A stretch of DNA of 64,000 nt from Entonaema liquescens (Eukaryota; Ascomycota; Sordariomycetes; Xylariales; Xylariaceae). This document shows, one piece after another, positions 24,370 to 36,400 of this stretch. The translations under genes and the position numbers were made by a program. Positions within the stretch are counted from its first letter, which is position 1. Every line of letters begins with the position of its first letter. A model generated the notes under the pieces. The model had not been told where the DNA came from. It ran no database searches and saw only the letters and a list, made by a program, of their open reading frames with translations. Location of the stretch: NCBI GenBank assembly GCA_902805475.1, contig CADCSX010000008.1, positions 682,001-746,000 on the forward strand, in the 5' to 3' direction.

Positions 24370-25344
24370 GCTACCTGGTAAAGCAAACAAGCAAGAAAAA
24401 AATACCGCTCTCCTCAACCTCACTTTTTCTCTGGGTTAATGTACCAAAGTAAACGAGTCCCATGATGATATACCACCACCTGGCTTGGCACAAGCCGTTC
24501 CGCTTGTGTCAACCTCCCCCGCTTATTCAATTTTTCCTTTGTCCCATATCCAGAGGGTGGCTAATTCGGAAAGGTGTCCGGAGGTTTAATGATGACGTTT
24601 CGGTGTCTACAAAGCATAATCGCGTCGTTGAGAAATGGCATGGCATGGGCTGGTTTACAAGAACAAAGGCGTTTCGATACAGAGGAGAAAGTTTTCGCGT
24701 TCATTTTTTTATTCGTTTTTTTTTTCACCTCCTTTTTTTCGGCGTATTTGGCTGAAAGTTTGAGGCTTCGGCAGGACCTCTCCGGCATAACCTGTGTATA
24801 ACTCGTTTGCGAAATGTCATTTATGCTTTTATGAACTTTTCTCTCCAAACTTAACTTAACTAAGTCCTACTAAAACTAAAGACAGAAACTGCGCGGCGCT
24901 GCTGTTACTCGTCGTTATTATTCAATATCGTCCTGCTTCGGACTGGATGATAACTCGCCTGTCCCTTACTCGGTTACGTGCTCGCAGCAAGGGGAGGGGT
25001 GTGTATCCGGGACTAGGCGGACTGGTTATGATTTACGATTACTGCTTTTAACTTGTATTTTATTCGTTGCGTAGTAAATAGATGCTACGCGTTATCACTA
25101 ACTACCTAATGAGTGTCTTTGGTCTTGTTGTTTTGCTTGTGCTGCCTCTTTCTGAGAACTCGTTAAGTCGACTTCCTTCAATTAGCCCCTAACTCCTAGG
25201 TAACTTATGGAATGCGAAGCCGTAATTAAGTGTGCGATTGTAATAGGATGGTAGATAACGTGGTAAACATTACACGTCGCGTCCTCAATCCCAATTTGGG
25301 GACTTGCCCCTGAAATATTTTAAGGCGGATGGATACATAAAGAA
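24370..25344. other. Downstream region of nimA
   Basis: No gene is supported. It includes the probable 3' untranslated region of nimA and a T-rich tract at about 24705-24740. The 95- to 97-codon ORFs on both strands here overlap homopolymer tracts and lack family features. Confidence 0.5.
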
Positions 25345-25782
25345 GACAAAAGTGTCCGTGCATACCTCATTTCACACCAAAACTTATATATTTTTAAAGG
25401 CTATTATAATTTAATAAAAATACGTAAAATTTTAATAAAAACATTTTTCTATAGAGATTTGAAAAGGGTTTAATCCTATATTTTTTTTTGTTTATTAATA
25501 TTGATGGATTTACGGTATAAATAGGTTATAATATTAAGGTAGGAATTTCCTTTACATAAAACGCACGTTTTGTATGGGAAAAACATTCTACCAAATCTGT
25601 TACCCTTTTACTTAACTACCACTTCGAAATCCCTTATAAAACTTACATACTTATAAGCCTTTAGCACTACAATATATTATACAGCTTTTAAATTATTTTT
25701 ATCTATTTATTTTGATTTGATATTTAAGAGTGAAATTGGAGTGTTTTGGTGGGCATATAGTGGGCGCACGGACACTTTTGTC
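25345..25782. mobile_element. MITE-like element with 17-bp perfect TIRs
   Basis: The left end GACAAAAGTGTCCGTGC (25345-25361) recurs as an exact reverse complement at 25766-25782. Less perfect inverted similarity continues inward (CACACCAAAAC at 25373-25383 against GTTTTGGTGGG at 25743-25753). The 438-bp body is AT-rich and has no ORF, so the element is non-autonomous. A target-site duplication is not clear: flanks are AAAGAA and AACTTA, so at most AA. Superfamily unknown. Confidence 0.75.
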
Positions 25783-25977
25783 AACTTATTGTATTAAGCT
25801 AATATGTGCCCGAACCCCCAATATTACCAAAGTTGCGAGCTGACTCGTAGTGAACTAATCTGATGCTCTGTTCACTCGCAGAAATAAAGGAATTCGCCGT
25901 CATCTTCGAAAGGCTGGTTTGCTGTCATGCATTCCTCTAGTTCATGTTAGCTTCCAGTCATACCAACTGCCCGCAAG

Positions 25978-27131
25978 TCATGATACTCTTATCATCCTGC
26001 TAGCAGAGGATCGGGAGCTAGAAGTAAACCCACCGCGTTGCTTGTCGCAGTCTTGGACAGTAAAGGCTTTCTGATCGCCCTGATTCGCAGTGTCGGCACA
26101 GTCGTTCTTGAAGTCGTCGCAGACACGGTTGGATGCGGTGCTGAAGTCGTTCTGTTGGCAGGTTGACATAAACGTGGTTAGTTGAGATGCTAGATTAATG
26201 GTAACAGGCTACCGGATAGATAGGATAATAGGTAAGACCTTTTTGGTTTACAGAAATGTCTTGCGAAAAGGGGAAGGGAAAGGACAGCGAGGGTTGTGAC
26301 GTACAAACGTCTCACCTTCTGATCTACCACTGTTGGTGATCTTGAATGGCTTTTCTGAATTGCTCTGATCAAACTCTATCTATAGGTTCATTATTAGCTC
26401 TAGATCAACCCTATCCTTTTGCTCGTTCGTATATATACAGGCCGCTGTTCGTCTTATATATAACATCAAAAGAGACACACACGTACCTTCGCTGGAGTTT
26501 TGCCTCCCAAAGGACTATTCGGGTTGAATTGCTATGTTCCACAAGTCAGATATATCGAATCGAATAATGCCATAAATCCAAACAATCGAGTGACTAGGCG
26601 CATGGCGACAAACCTGGATATCAGATACTGCTTGCCGTCCGAACAAGCCCATTTGAAAATCCCGTCGTATCTCATCAACGAAGCCGCCGGCTACAACCCC
26701 GACGAGGAATCCCGCCAGCAGGGACAAGGTAACGGCGCCTCGGCACCTCATGATTTGCGGCGCGTGTATAATTCCGAATGTTCTCGTATAATTAAATTGC
26801 GCGCGTTGGATGCCACGAAGAACGAAATTGAAATCACCTGTAATTTAATCCGTACCTAACTCATTATCTATCTTCCACGCCACTTATACGGAATAATAAA
26901 TAATACATCAGACAGACAATTTTCCCAGCCTCGAGAATGAACTATCCTCATATAACATAACATGACATAACACTCACGGCTGATATGTTGAAACGCGAAA
27001 GCACCAGTCGGCCAAGACGGTTGATTGGTCCGAAGGAAACCCGGAGATTGATTGATACCGTACGCAGATGTCGTGCTGAAACCATCCTGAGACGACCCAG
27101 GCACACTAGAGACCGCACCAAGTAGTACCAT
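25978..27131 (-). CDS. Small secreted or membrane protein, five-exon model
   Basis: A splice-consistent model uses 27131-26978, 26837-26614, 26531-26487, 26379-26305 and 26151-25978, giving 223 aa with every phase closing. A TATATATAAG box lies about 40 bases above the first ATG. Exon 1 reads STTSAYGINQSPGFLRTNQP, with coding-like third positions. Exon 2 contains the hydrophobic stretch AVTLSLLAGFLVGVVAGGFV, which could instead be a signal peptide if translation starts at the internal ATG at 26751. Exons 4 and 5 carry NSEKPFKITNSG and VCDDFKNDCADTANQ with TVQDCDKQ, resembling a C-terminal module seen in many fungal secreted proteins (PF..F followed by paired Cys and CDxQ). A further short exon supplying a last Cys is possible. 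Function unknown; exact structure uncertain. Confidence 0.45.
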
Positions 27132-27246
27132 ATCGAGTCGTATCGTATTGTAGTTTCTTATATATACCTAGGTATATATAAAAATACTACCAAAGTTCGG
27201 CTGAGATACTGTTGTAGATGCTTCCCTATTTTGTACTTGTGTAGAG

Positions 27247-27280
<34 letters not shown>

Positions 27281-28096
27281 ACAGAAGCCATAATTTATAA
27301 TCTTAATAGCTAACATCCTAAAACCTAGATAGATTCTCCGCCCTCGGTAAAGTTGAGAGGAGCTGCCAGAAAATAGGAACCTTGTCGGCGACCAGTCCGT
27401 TGAAGTCTAAAAACCGGACATCCACGCCGTTCATGACAAGTAGAAGTTAAACCCCGTCTAAGCACGGGCTTGACCGTCCCGGCATCTCGGGAACCTATGC
27501 AGAACTCAATTGCATGCACATACATGACGGACGCTAGATTTAGCACTTCAATTAGGTTCGACCCGGGTTCCCGCTGTACGGGTTCGGGACGACATACATA
27601 CCATATCACTATTGAGGCAGGTAACAATATTCAAGGCGGGTTACGGTGATAAAGTTTTGTGATTTATGCATATATACTTAAATTTAGCAGAATCGAAGAA
27701 GGTGGTATTACGAAGCTGTATACAAAGATTCACACTCTCCTTTAATTTCTCTCAGCTACGTAGACTCGCGTCATAGAGCTTCCTCCCTCCTTTCTGTGCT
27801 CGGTCGAGTCTATTCGTCGCCTCCAATCAGACCCGCCGTGGTTAGGCAATCAAACCTGCGCGTGATCTCGTGGGACTACGTGATCCTCCTCTCGTCCTTT
27901 TCTAGTACACATCGTAGTATGAAAATATAAGATGTTTTTCTATTCCTTCTGGATATCGGCGTATGAAAATGGGTTCAACGTAATGATGATGCCATGCGAA
28001 CGAATACCTGCAACCCTAACGCCGACGGGACTAAAACAATGCCGCATAATCAGTATGAGACGGGATGGTCGTTGGGATAACGTATGTTGTCCCTGT
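27132..28096. other. Intergenic with (GT)n microsatellite
   Basis: This region lies between two minus-strand genes. It holds the likely promoter of the small secreted protein, a (GT)n run of about 15 repeats at 27249-27279, and the 3' flank of the mucin-like gene. A 100-codon minus ORF at 27325-27627 has no recognisable features and is not called. Confidence 0.5.
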
Positions 28097-29002
28097 TTAG
28101 AAGTTGGAAGCAGCGTTCGTTTGCGTTGGCGCGTGGTAGCTCTCGAGAGTGCTCTGGAACGGGCTGCGACCGGCGGTGCTACCACTGGGCTCCGTCTTCT
28201 CTGCAGTTCCGGGTCCTCCGAATCCATCACCGTAGCTAACTAGCTCCTCGTTCTCTTCCAGGCTTCGCTTCCTGCTGCGCAGTCTCCAGAAGAGTATACC
28301 CGCAGCTGCGAGGACAATTGCGCCACCGACACCAACACAGACACCAATGATCGTATTCCTAGTTGCCGGAGGCATTCCGGTCTCTTTGTTGCTGTCGGTA
28401 GCAGGTACAGGAGAGGGTGTCGACACGATAACGCTCGAAGACGAGCTGACATGAGTCTGCCCTGCTGCATCTGTACTAGTGATTACAGTAATGAAAGTAG
28501 AAGTGGTAGGCGGCGGTGTCGTTTGAGGGACTTCCGTGGTCTCATCACCGCCATCATTACCGGCACTAGATGAGGTCTCCGGAGGCGATGATGTAGGAGC
28601 GTTAGTAGGAGTAGCCGTGGTCGGCGCGGGCGTTGTTGGCGTCGTTCCCCTCGTAGTTGTCGGGGTTGTGTTGTCAGTCGTCGTAGGCGTCGGGGTAGTC
28701 TCTTCACTTGTTGTAGGAGTTGGAGTAGGCTCATCAGAAGTAGTAGGGGTATCAGACGTGGTTTCCGGGGGAGCCGATGTCGTCGTTGCATCATCCGAAT
28801 CATCATTAGTCGTGGTTGGATCGGCAGCAGGAGCATCGGTGGTAGAATCAGCGGCAATGGGGCCAATTGAAATGATATCATCGTCCGCCCTGACCGCGAG
28901 TTGACCTGCGCCAACGTGCTGATTATCGAGCCATGCTACTCCAGTGACGGCGGTCACCGAGAGTGCCGCCATCATGAGGTTGACGAGTCGCGTTGAATGC
29001 AT
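28097..29002 (-). CDS. Mucin-like single-pass wall or plasma-membrane protein
   Basis: One uninterrupted frame encodes 301 aa. Residues 1-22 form a signal peptide (LVNLMMAALSVTAVTGVAWL). Residues 52-205 are extremely rich in Thr, Ser, Pro and acidic residues, a probable O-mannosylated stalk. The motif FITVITSTDAAGQTHVSSSS at 170-189 is of a type common in fungal surface proteins. A single transmembrane helix lies at about 216-239 (IIGVCVGVGGAIVLAAAGIL), followed by a basic stop-transfer RLRSRKR and a roughly 60-residue cytoplasmic tail. The layout resembles Mid2/Wtp1-type cell-wall stress sensors; no WSC cysteine domain is present. Sensor function is inferred from layout only. The antisense Val/Gly-rich ORF is a shadow of the Thr/Pro repeat. 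Confidence 0.8.
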   Translation of the reverse strand: MHSTRLVNLMMAALSVTAVTGVAWLDNQHVGAGQLAVRADDDIISIGPIAADSTTDAPAADPTTTNDDSDDATTTSAPPETTSDTPTTSDEPTPTPTTSEETTPTPTTTDNTTPTTTRGTTPTTPAPTTATPTNAPTSSPPETSSSAGNDGGDETTEVPQTTPPPTTSTFITVITSTDAAGQTHVSSSSSVIVSTPSPVPATDSNKETGMPPATRNTIIGVCVGVGGAIVLAAAGILFWRLRSRKRSLEENEELVSYGDGFGGPGTAEKTEPSGSTAGRSPFQSTLESYHAPTQTNAASNF

Positions 29003-32000
29003 GGCGACTATTAGAGTACGATACTGCTAGAGTAGGTCGAGAATGAGAAGGGTGGAAAACTAATGAGTGTCTCCGTCCCTCCCCTACTTTTGAGATGTTA
29101 TTGAAATGAAGATTTATGTGACACGTGGATTGGGTGATGCCGGGAAAGAATTAATTTTAAATCTGAAGCACGGGTTCGCCTGTAAGACCCAGTTGTTTCG
29201 TCGTCGGATATTCACGCAACGCGAAATGCTGTACTGTATATTGCGGCGTCGCGCGGGATACTAGGGGATTGAGTAGCGAACGTAATGTGTTGAGGCAAAA
29301 TTGAATACCTCGGGGGAAAAGAAGGAAAAATGCAGTCGATGGATAGGAAAGGATATAATAGGGTGATGAGGGAGAGAAACGAATGACCAGAGTAAGGATG
29401 TGAAGAATCTGACGGAGAGCCTGGGATTCTGTGGGAAGGAAAGAGAGTTGCGGGTTACTGAAGTATGGTTACATTTAGTTCGTATTTGCACAAAGATGCG
29501 TAAAGTGAGGGTTTGCGCATAATTTTTGATCAAAGACCCAATCAGAGGTCGACAAAGGAAAGGGGCGGGTGGGGCACGTGGTGGGGCCATTAGGTTTCTT
29601 AGACAACTGGGACAAATGGGTCCTCTGCAGACTGCAGGCTCTACCTTTTCAGGGTATTGTGACAGAATCGTACTATGGCAACTATGGTACTCGGGTGTCA
29701 CTAGATTGGACGTACATGCATTAGTTAATTGACTTTACTGCTGGATATAGCGCTAATAAGACCCATTAATCTTCAAATCTTGTCGTTCATGGCGCATCTA
29801 CTGATTTCCATGAACCTCTGCATCCGAACCTGCTGATCAACTTTTTCTTGTTGGTTACTTAGATTTTACTCAGTTGAGGGACATCATAGGTAAGAATTCG
29901 GCCCTCTCCCTTACGATTCCGAATCGGCCGAATTTTAGGATCTGCTTGCTACCTACCTACGTACTGCATCTTACGCGCCACCTCCAATCTGAATGTACTT
30001 AGGCTACGGATTATACATAAGGTACATCTACATCCAAGCTCTATGCAACTTTAAAGATTAAGTAAGTACCGTAACCAACTAAAAATAGGGCCTACCTTTC
30101 AATTTTCTAAAATTGATATTAATGTATTATTTTCGACGTTCCATATTACTATCATAGCATGCAATTATTGTTGAAGTTTACATTTACAACCAACATCGTT
30201 CGCCAACCAAAATTATTCCGTCCTTGGAAGATGCCCTACCTAATAGTTGTACTTGCATACGTTAGGTACATTAGGTACATTAGGTATATCCGTAGGCATG
30301 CACATGATGCACATGAACAATTCGTAACGCCATTTTGTTAGCGGCTAGAGTGATCATCAGGGTCTAACTAAAATGGATAAAGACTTGCCCTGAACCCCGA
30401 AATCAGCAGCCACACAGCCACATATGCAGGGCAGGAGGCCGCTGGCCAAGACTGGATTACAGTGCATTCAATTGATTTTAAGCAGGCAATCTGGCAGTCA
30501 AGCACTCAAGAAGTAAGCAGATGTAAGGTGCAAGTTACAATCAGCGTCGATCGGACAACGTTGCATGCTGTAACACCTGTCAGACCATTGAGTAAAACGC
30601 ACAGAGCTTTTTCATTGATATTTCATAGGCTATCAGAGTCTTGCAATCAAGCTTAACCCAACGATCAGCTTGATATGCGTCAGTTCACGACCTTTGAATT
30701 TCCTCCATGACGACAAACCTCAAGCGCTTCCGATGGTTTCTATTCGCAATACAAGCAACTGTTTCGAAACATAGTTTCGCAATGGTTTCTTCCCCGGACT
30801 CCCGTCGCCCAATTGCGCCGCAATCTACGTGCAACAGCTGAGAATTTCTTAACCACTCTGACATTCTCAATTGAGATATCAATTGAGATAATCCTACTAT
30901 CCACATAGGATCTCTCCTCTGATTCGAGGCCTGATACCGCGCTATTTGTGGATATAGCTGCTTAGTTGGGTAGAGCCTGGGGATTCCAACGGCCCTCCTG
31001 CCCTTTTTTACAGGATCTTTTTTACAGGATCCCCCCTTAGGATCTGCACAGTTATGAATGCGGGGGCCGCGCGCCTCGCTTTCATGAAAAAAAAAACATT
31101 AAATTTAAATGGCTTGATCGGACCAGTTCAACAGAATATGACGCCCGTGGCGTTCAGCCGACAGGTCCTCGGCGGTCCAGCCCCGTGTCTGGAATTCGGA
31201 ACCGTTTTACATCAAGCGCCATCGCTAACCACCGAGCCTCTAGAAGGAATTGAGTTTCTGCCACCGACATTGACTTGTCTTGGGTTCGGTGATACCCTCT
31301 ATTTTTAGATAAGCTTCTTTCCATGTCAATGATCCTTCCTTTTGTTCCTATTATCATTGCGAAAAATGCTACCTCATACTAACGTACTTTTTAATTGTCT
31401 CTTTATGCCGGCCTTATAGTTATTCCTCTTTTGTGTTCGCTGTCTGTTAGGTAATTTTCTTTTTTTCCCCAATCAGTGCTATTTGAATCTTCATCACTGG
31501 TAAGCGTCATAAATTCACTTAAAGTCAAATTGTATACCTGTTTAGGAAACTATAGGTAAATAGTTAAGAGAAGTAATTGTTAGTATTTTATCCTGTGGGT
31601 TACCTGTATAATATAAGGTAAGTCAGCTTTCTTGAGAGATTGGAAGATCTCATAGTCTTTTCAGATCTTTTGGGTTATGAGTAAACATGAAGACAGCCTT
31701 CTCCAAATACTGTAAAGTATTCTCTCTTGTTATTATCTGGATTACTATTGAAGTGTGGTTCCGAGTAAATCCCAACTGGTCAATTATGAATGGAGTTAAT
31801 ATATAGGACCCTCAAATGTCGATAATCACTATACTAACTAGATCATGACTGGTGCATCTATTTGCAATTCTGGGGCATTATACATGATCTATAGTAACCC
31901 CTCCTTTAGCTGCTTTGTCCAAGTCTAGTCATGACTTCGCGTGGACCACGCCGACTCGTTGACTAATTATAGATATAAACTCTACTGAACCTTACGTCAC

Positions 32001-33493
32001 TTGGAGCGAACTGAAGAAAGATAAAGACATCTGAATGACTTCCTGCGACATAGGTCATCTATATCGCATCCGATAAGGCAAGGTACCTGTTTATGATGTA
32101 AACTATTCCCCAATTGAACCGTTGTCCGTGCCTCGGCATTGGCATCGAAGTTTTCCCTGCCCTGAGCAAGTATGCGCCAGCTCTAATACTTTGTCAAACT
32201 TGATCTCTTTCGAGTCACATTAAAGTTGCTCTTTGGTTCGCTGTCCGACTCTATTGTTATATACTGTGAAGTCATATAAGTGGACTTGCCTTCAGTTCTC
32301 GTTCCGTTCTCTTTGCGGTTACTCGACTGAGTTGGCAATAAATAGGTACCTTAGAAATCGTACACGTGTTTTCTGTATGTATTGCAAGCTGACTACCTGT
32401 AGGTATTGCCGAGTTGTAAATGCTACCTTGTCTAGGTACACATAGTTAGATGAGTATGTTCAAGTGATCACTTTGGGAATAGGTATATTCAATATTTCAA
32501 AGTTATAGCATATAAAGAATGTGCGCAAGAAGCTTGCGTCAGTATGAGGATTTAGGTGTTTCCATGCCACTAAGTAGAGATAGATAAGGTTTAACTATCG
32601 TGGTGATGATCTAGGCCGACAATAACAATGCTTTTATAAAGGTAGAAGGAAGAGACGGAATGGCCGTTGACACATTACCAGTCTTGGCTTCGAATTCTAC
32701 TAATAAGAATGGTTGCTCTTTCGCATTACTTACCTCTAAGTACTTCGGATGGTAGGACGAATACATGTTAGCTAATAGGTGGCAGCAAAGTGGCAGGAGT
32801 GGATATTCCAACGCGATGGGAAGGCCCATTTAAATTATGGGCGAGGGGAAGCGCTATGCGAGTCCACACGCGAATTCGGGCTGATAAATGCCGTTAAGGA
32901 ATACATAATGCACGGACCCTTTATACTGCATGTATAGGCAATAGCACTTGTCGAATAGATGTATCTCTTATCGTATTCAATTTAGCACTAGGCTAGATCT
33001 AAATAGCAATTTCCATGAACAGGCAATCCTAGACAATTTTTTGAACAACTTGGGTTTTTCTCGCAACCAAGGGGCACCAGCTTGCAGCATTTCTGTCCGA
33101 AGCTCTCCATCGCGTCTATTATTCTCGAGTCCATCTTATGTAAATCACTCCTTCTTGGATTCAAGGCGGATAGTGACAGGCCTGCCGAAATCGATGGAGA
33201 GTTGCGTATTTTTTACCATTCTTTTAATATAATTTCTATTCCGCTCTTTTCTTGTTCCCGATCGCCTTCGGTGAGCCCTCTTTTTATTTTATTTTATTTT
33301 ATTCCCACCAGGACGCGTCGCGACAAATCCCCACGTTGTCAAGGACCGCAACTTTTTACCCCTTAGTTGGCCCACGACCCGATTCCAATTATCGTCGGGC
33401 TGCGAAGGAGGTGCACGGATAAACGCGAGAGTAGTAGTCTGGAGATCTAGCAGCAGGCGACCCATGCCTCGTCTGCGCTGATCTCGTCGTGGT
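29003..33493. other. 4.5-kb gene-free region
   Basis: The first kilobase is the promoter of the mucin-like gene; the 146-codon minus ORF at 29261-29701 lies there and has no family features. The remainder contains TAGGTACAT repeats (30264-30287), a duplicated TTTTTACAGGATC (31005-31031) and TATTTTATTTTATT near 33285. No convincing coding or RNA gene was found. The end probably holds the promoter and leader of the giant coiled-coil gene. Confidence 0.5.
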
Positions 33494-36400
33494 ATGTCTC
33501 GCTTCCGCCTATCGTCTTGTATCTTTCTTGATTCTTGAGATAATTAGAATCAAGGGCTAATATATATACCTCGGTCTAGCCCCCTAAAGACGTATTCTTC
33601 AAAACCGTCAACCCCTCCTCGTGCCTCTGCACAGGACGGCACTGGAGTTTGGCCATCTCGTACATTTTCAGCGAGGTTTTCATCTCCCGTTTCGAGTGCG
33701 TCCACTATCGACGACGACGGTGAATCGTCTCCGGTGCTCCCGCCGCTTCGAGCGCCGACACTGCCGGGCCGGGCATCCGAATATCTTCGGACGCCGCCAC
33801 CTAATCGCGGCACCGAAGACGATAGAGAGTTTGTCACGGCTAGCTGGGGTTCGCCGTATCCCCAAGCTGATAGTGGCCACCTACGTCGCTTAAGCTTCAG
33901 CAGTGGGACGTCGGAAGAATCTCTACTGCATCAACTGGAGATTAACACACCCTTCTTGCGTCCGGCTCCGTTGACTATAGTAACTGAGCTAGACCGCCCC
34001 TCGACTGCTCTATCCGGAAGCGCTGCTGTACTTGCGAATCGTGCTCGGCGCCCCCTGCGCGGCATTACAGAGGATTGGATCCGTCAGCATACTACCGAGG
34101 ATCTTTCTTCTGAACATCAACTTTGGCTTAGTGACGGAACTGACGATAGTGAGAACTCTTCATTGAGAAGCTCGGCTGTAGGCGAAGAGGCAAATTGGTT
34201 TGAGGAGGCAGATCCCAGGACACCACGAGCTGACCGGCGAGCTACCCTTCATCCGTCTCGAGCCTCTAGTCAAGCATCTCGGCATTACCCGAGACAGCGC
34301 TCTAGTAACGAAACTCTAAAGCAAGCGGCTCTGAACCGGCGCGTCACTAGCGGAACCGCAAGTATGGACTCCCTTGATGTGGGCCGGCGCAATCAAGATG
34401 CTGTCAGCATCCACACCATAGACTCCGTCTCAGAAGCAGCCCCGAGAGCAGAAACCCCTAGAAGTGATCAGCCAAGTTGGAATGGCTCAAATGCAAATGC
34501 GCCTACTACTCCGATCAAGTCGATCAAACCGGTCGTAGGACGCACACCGCGACCTAAGAAAAAGGTGCCCTGGAAAGGAAAGAACATATTAGTTTGCCTA
34601 CCATGGGATGAAGAACGTGGCCAGCCTGGCAAGGCACCAGTTCCTTTAAATTCTGCTGACGTGAAGGCGATGTTCCGCTCCTGGGAAGAGTTGGGTTATG
34701 ATATTCGTGGGTTTGACTTGGAAGGACGTCATGCCCCTCTAGATCCCCTCGAAAGTTATTCACAGAGCAGGGATGAGTGGCCTAATTCGGACGATATTAT
34801 CAATGAACGTACTCATCACGAGTATCAAGTGACGCTGCCAGATTTAAACGGTGTGTTTGGTTTGAATCATCCCTTCTCTAGAAGCATATACTAATATTGT
34901 AATCATAGCATGGCGAAACTATGTCAATGAGTTAAACGAGGCCAAGCTTAGGGCTCTTGGTGTATCGTTTGGCGACGATGAGCCGGCACCACAGCCCTCT
35001 ATTTCTCCGGCTGCGACGAATATGAGTCGGCAAACATCGAATCAGTTCCCTCAGTTGCCGTTCTCGCCTCCTATCCCAACGTCTTCGGTCGCAAGTAACG
35101 GGCAGCAACCATTTCCTTTTGCGCCCCCGTTCCTATCCGGTCCCGGGTCGTCCGTGCAGAGCCCGGGTATCGCATCGGCTTCTTCTCCGGCTTCTTTCAA
35201 TGGCCCGCCGTTGCCCGGCAAGTTCAACCCTCGCGCGTCGATTTCTATCTCACCACACGAGCTTCCCTTTCATTTCTCCAATCCGTCATCGCCTCATCCC
35301 TGGTCTCCGCAAATGCTATTACAGCAACAACTTGGCCGTAGTGGCTCGCCATCTGTTCTTAACTTGAACTCTGTCATGTCCCCCAATTCGCCTTTCCAGC
35401 GTGACGGTATATCCTCGCCAATTGGCGGTATTCACTCGAGACATCAATCTTTGCAGTATCCAATGCTCCCACATCAGTACTTGCATAGGCAAGAGTCGGC
35501 CAGAGCATCACCCCGGTTGCAAGATTTGCGAGAAATTGAAGAAGAGGAGACTCAGAGCAACCCATACGAGGACAAGAGCCCATCGAAGACTCCTGAGCCA
35601 AGCCGATTTGTACGTCACAACGCTAGCGCCAGCCTCCAAAAAGAGATTGACGATGCCGAGTATCATCTGGAAGAACAATTCCGTTCTCAACTTGAGCACG
35701 AGGATTATAGTCCCCATAATGAGTATGAGAAGATGAAAGAAAATCGTCTAGAAGGAGTCGAGGCAATTTCTGCTTCCCACGCGAGAGGACCGTCCGTTCA
35801 CTTCGGCAACTTTGGAAATGATTCTGATGAAGGACCGAAACTTCATCACCCGCAACCACACAGCCGCGGGCATTCTCTTTCTCAGACACCGTACTTCGAC
35901 GAGGCACGGGATAGTACTGACGAAGGGAGCTTTCAAAAACATAGGCCAGCTGCCCTTGATCTGCAAAATGGCAATAATTCGTTTGAAGTTGAGACAAACC
36001 CAAGCAATCTGGGTACCCCTCTCCAGTCATTCGATTTGGCAAGCCAATTTCATGAGCGGTCATTTTCTACAGTTAGCAATCCTTGGGCGGATGTTGAGCG
36101 ACCTTCTGATAGTAAATCCTCTTCACGTCGCCAAAGCCATGCCAGCAAACCCTCACTGTCTAAGTTGAACGCTGGGGCGGCTGAATTCAAGTTCAACCCT
36201 ACGAGTAGCTTCACCCCTGGCCAATTCGTCTTTGGCAACAATAACGTCCAACCGAACAGTTTCCAACCAGCGACATTTAGAGCCGGGGCGCCTTCCTTTA
36301 CACCGAAAATACATTCTGCAACTTCTAGTCATTTCAGTGTCCCTTCAACGTCGTCGTCGAAGGGTAGAATTAATGCAGCTGCTCCAGCTTTCTCTCCCCG

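Noticed and set aside
26500..26859. Plus-strand ORF of 119 codons (MPPKGLFGLNCYVPQVRYIE)
   Set aside because: It opposes the minus-strand gene model, whose five exons have canonical splice sites and consistent phases; the plus ORF has no features of its own.
28536..28904. Val/Gly-rich plus-strand ORF of 122 codons and an Arg/Leu-rich minus ORF of 143 codons
   Set aside because: Both are other-frame readings of the Thr/Pro codon repeats of the mucin-like protein.
29261..29701. 146-codon minus ORF upstream of the mucin-like gene
   Set aside because: It lies in the promoter or leader, has irregular codon use and Phe/His/Pro-rich low-complexity content, and no family features.
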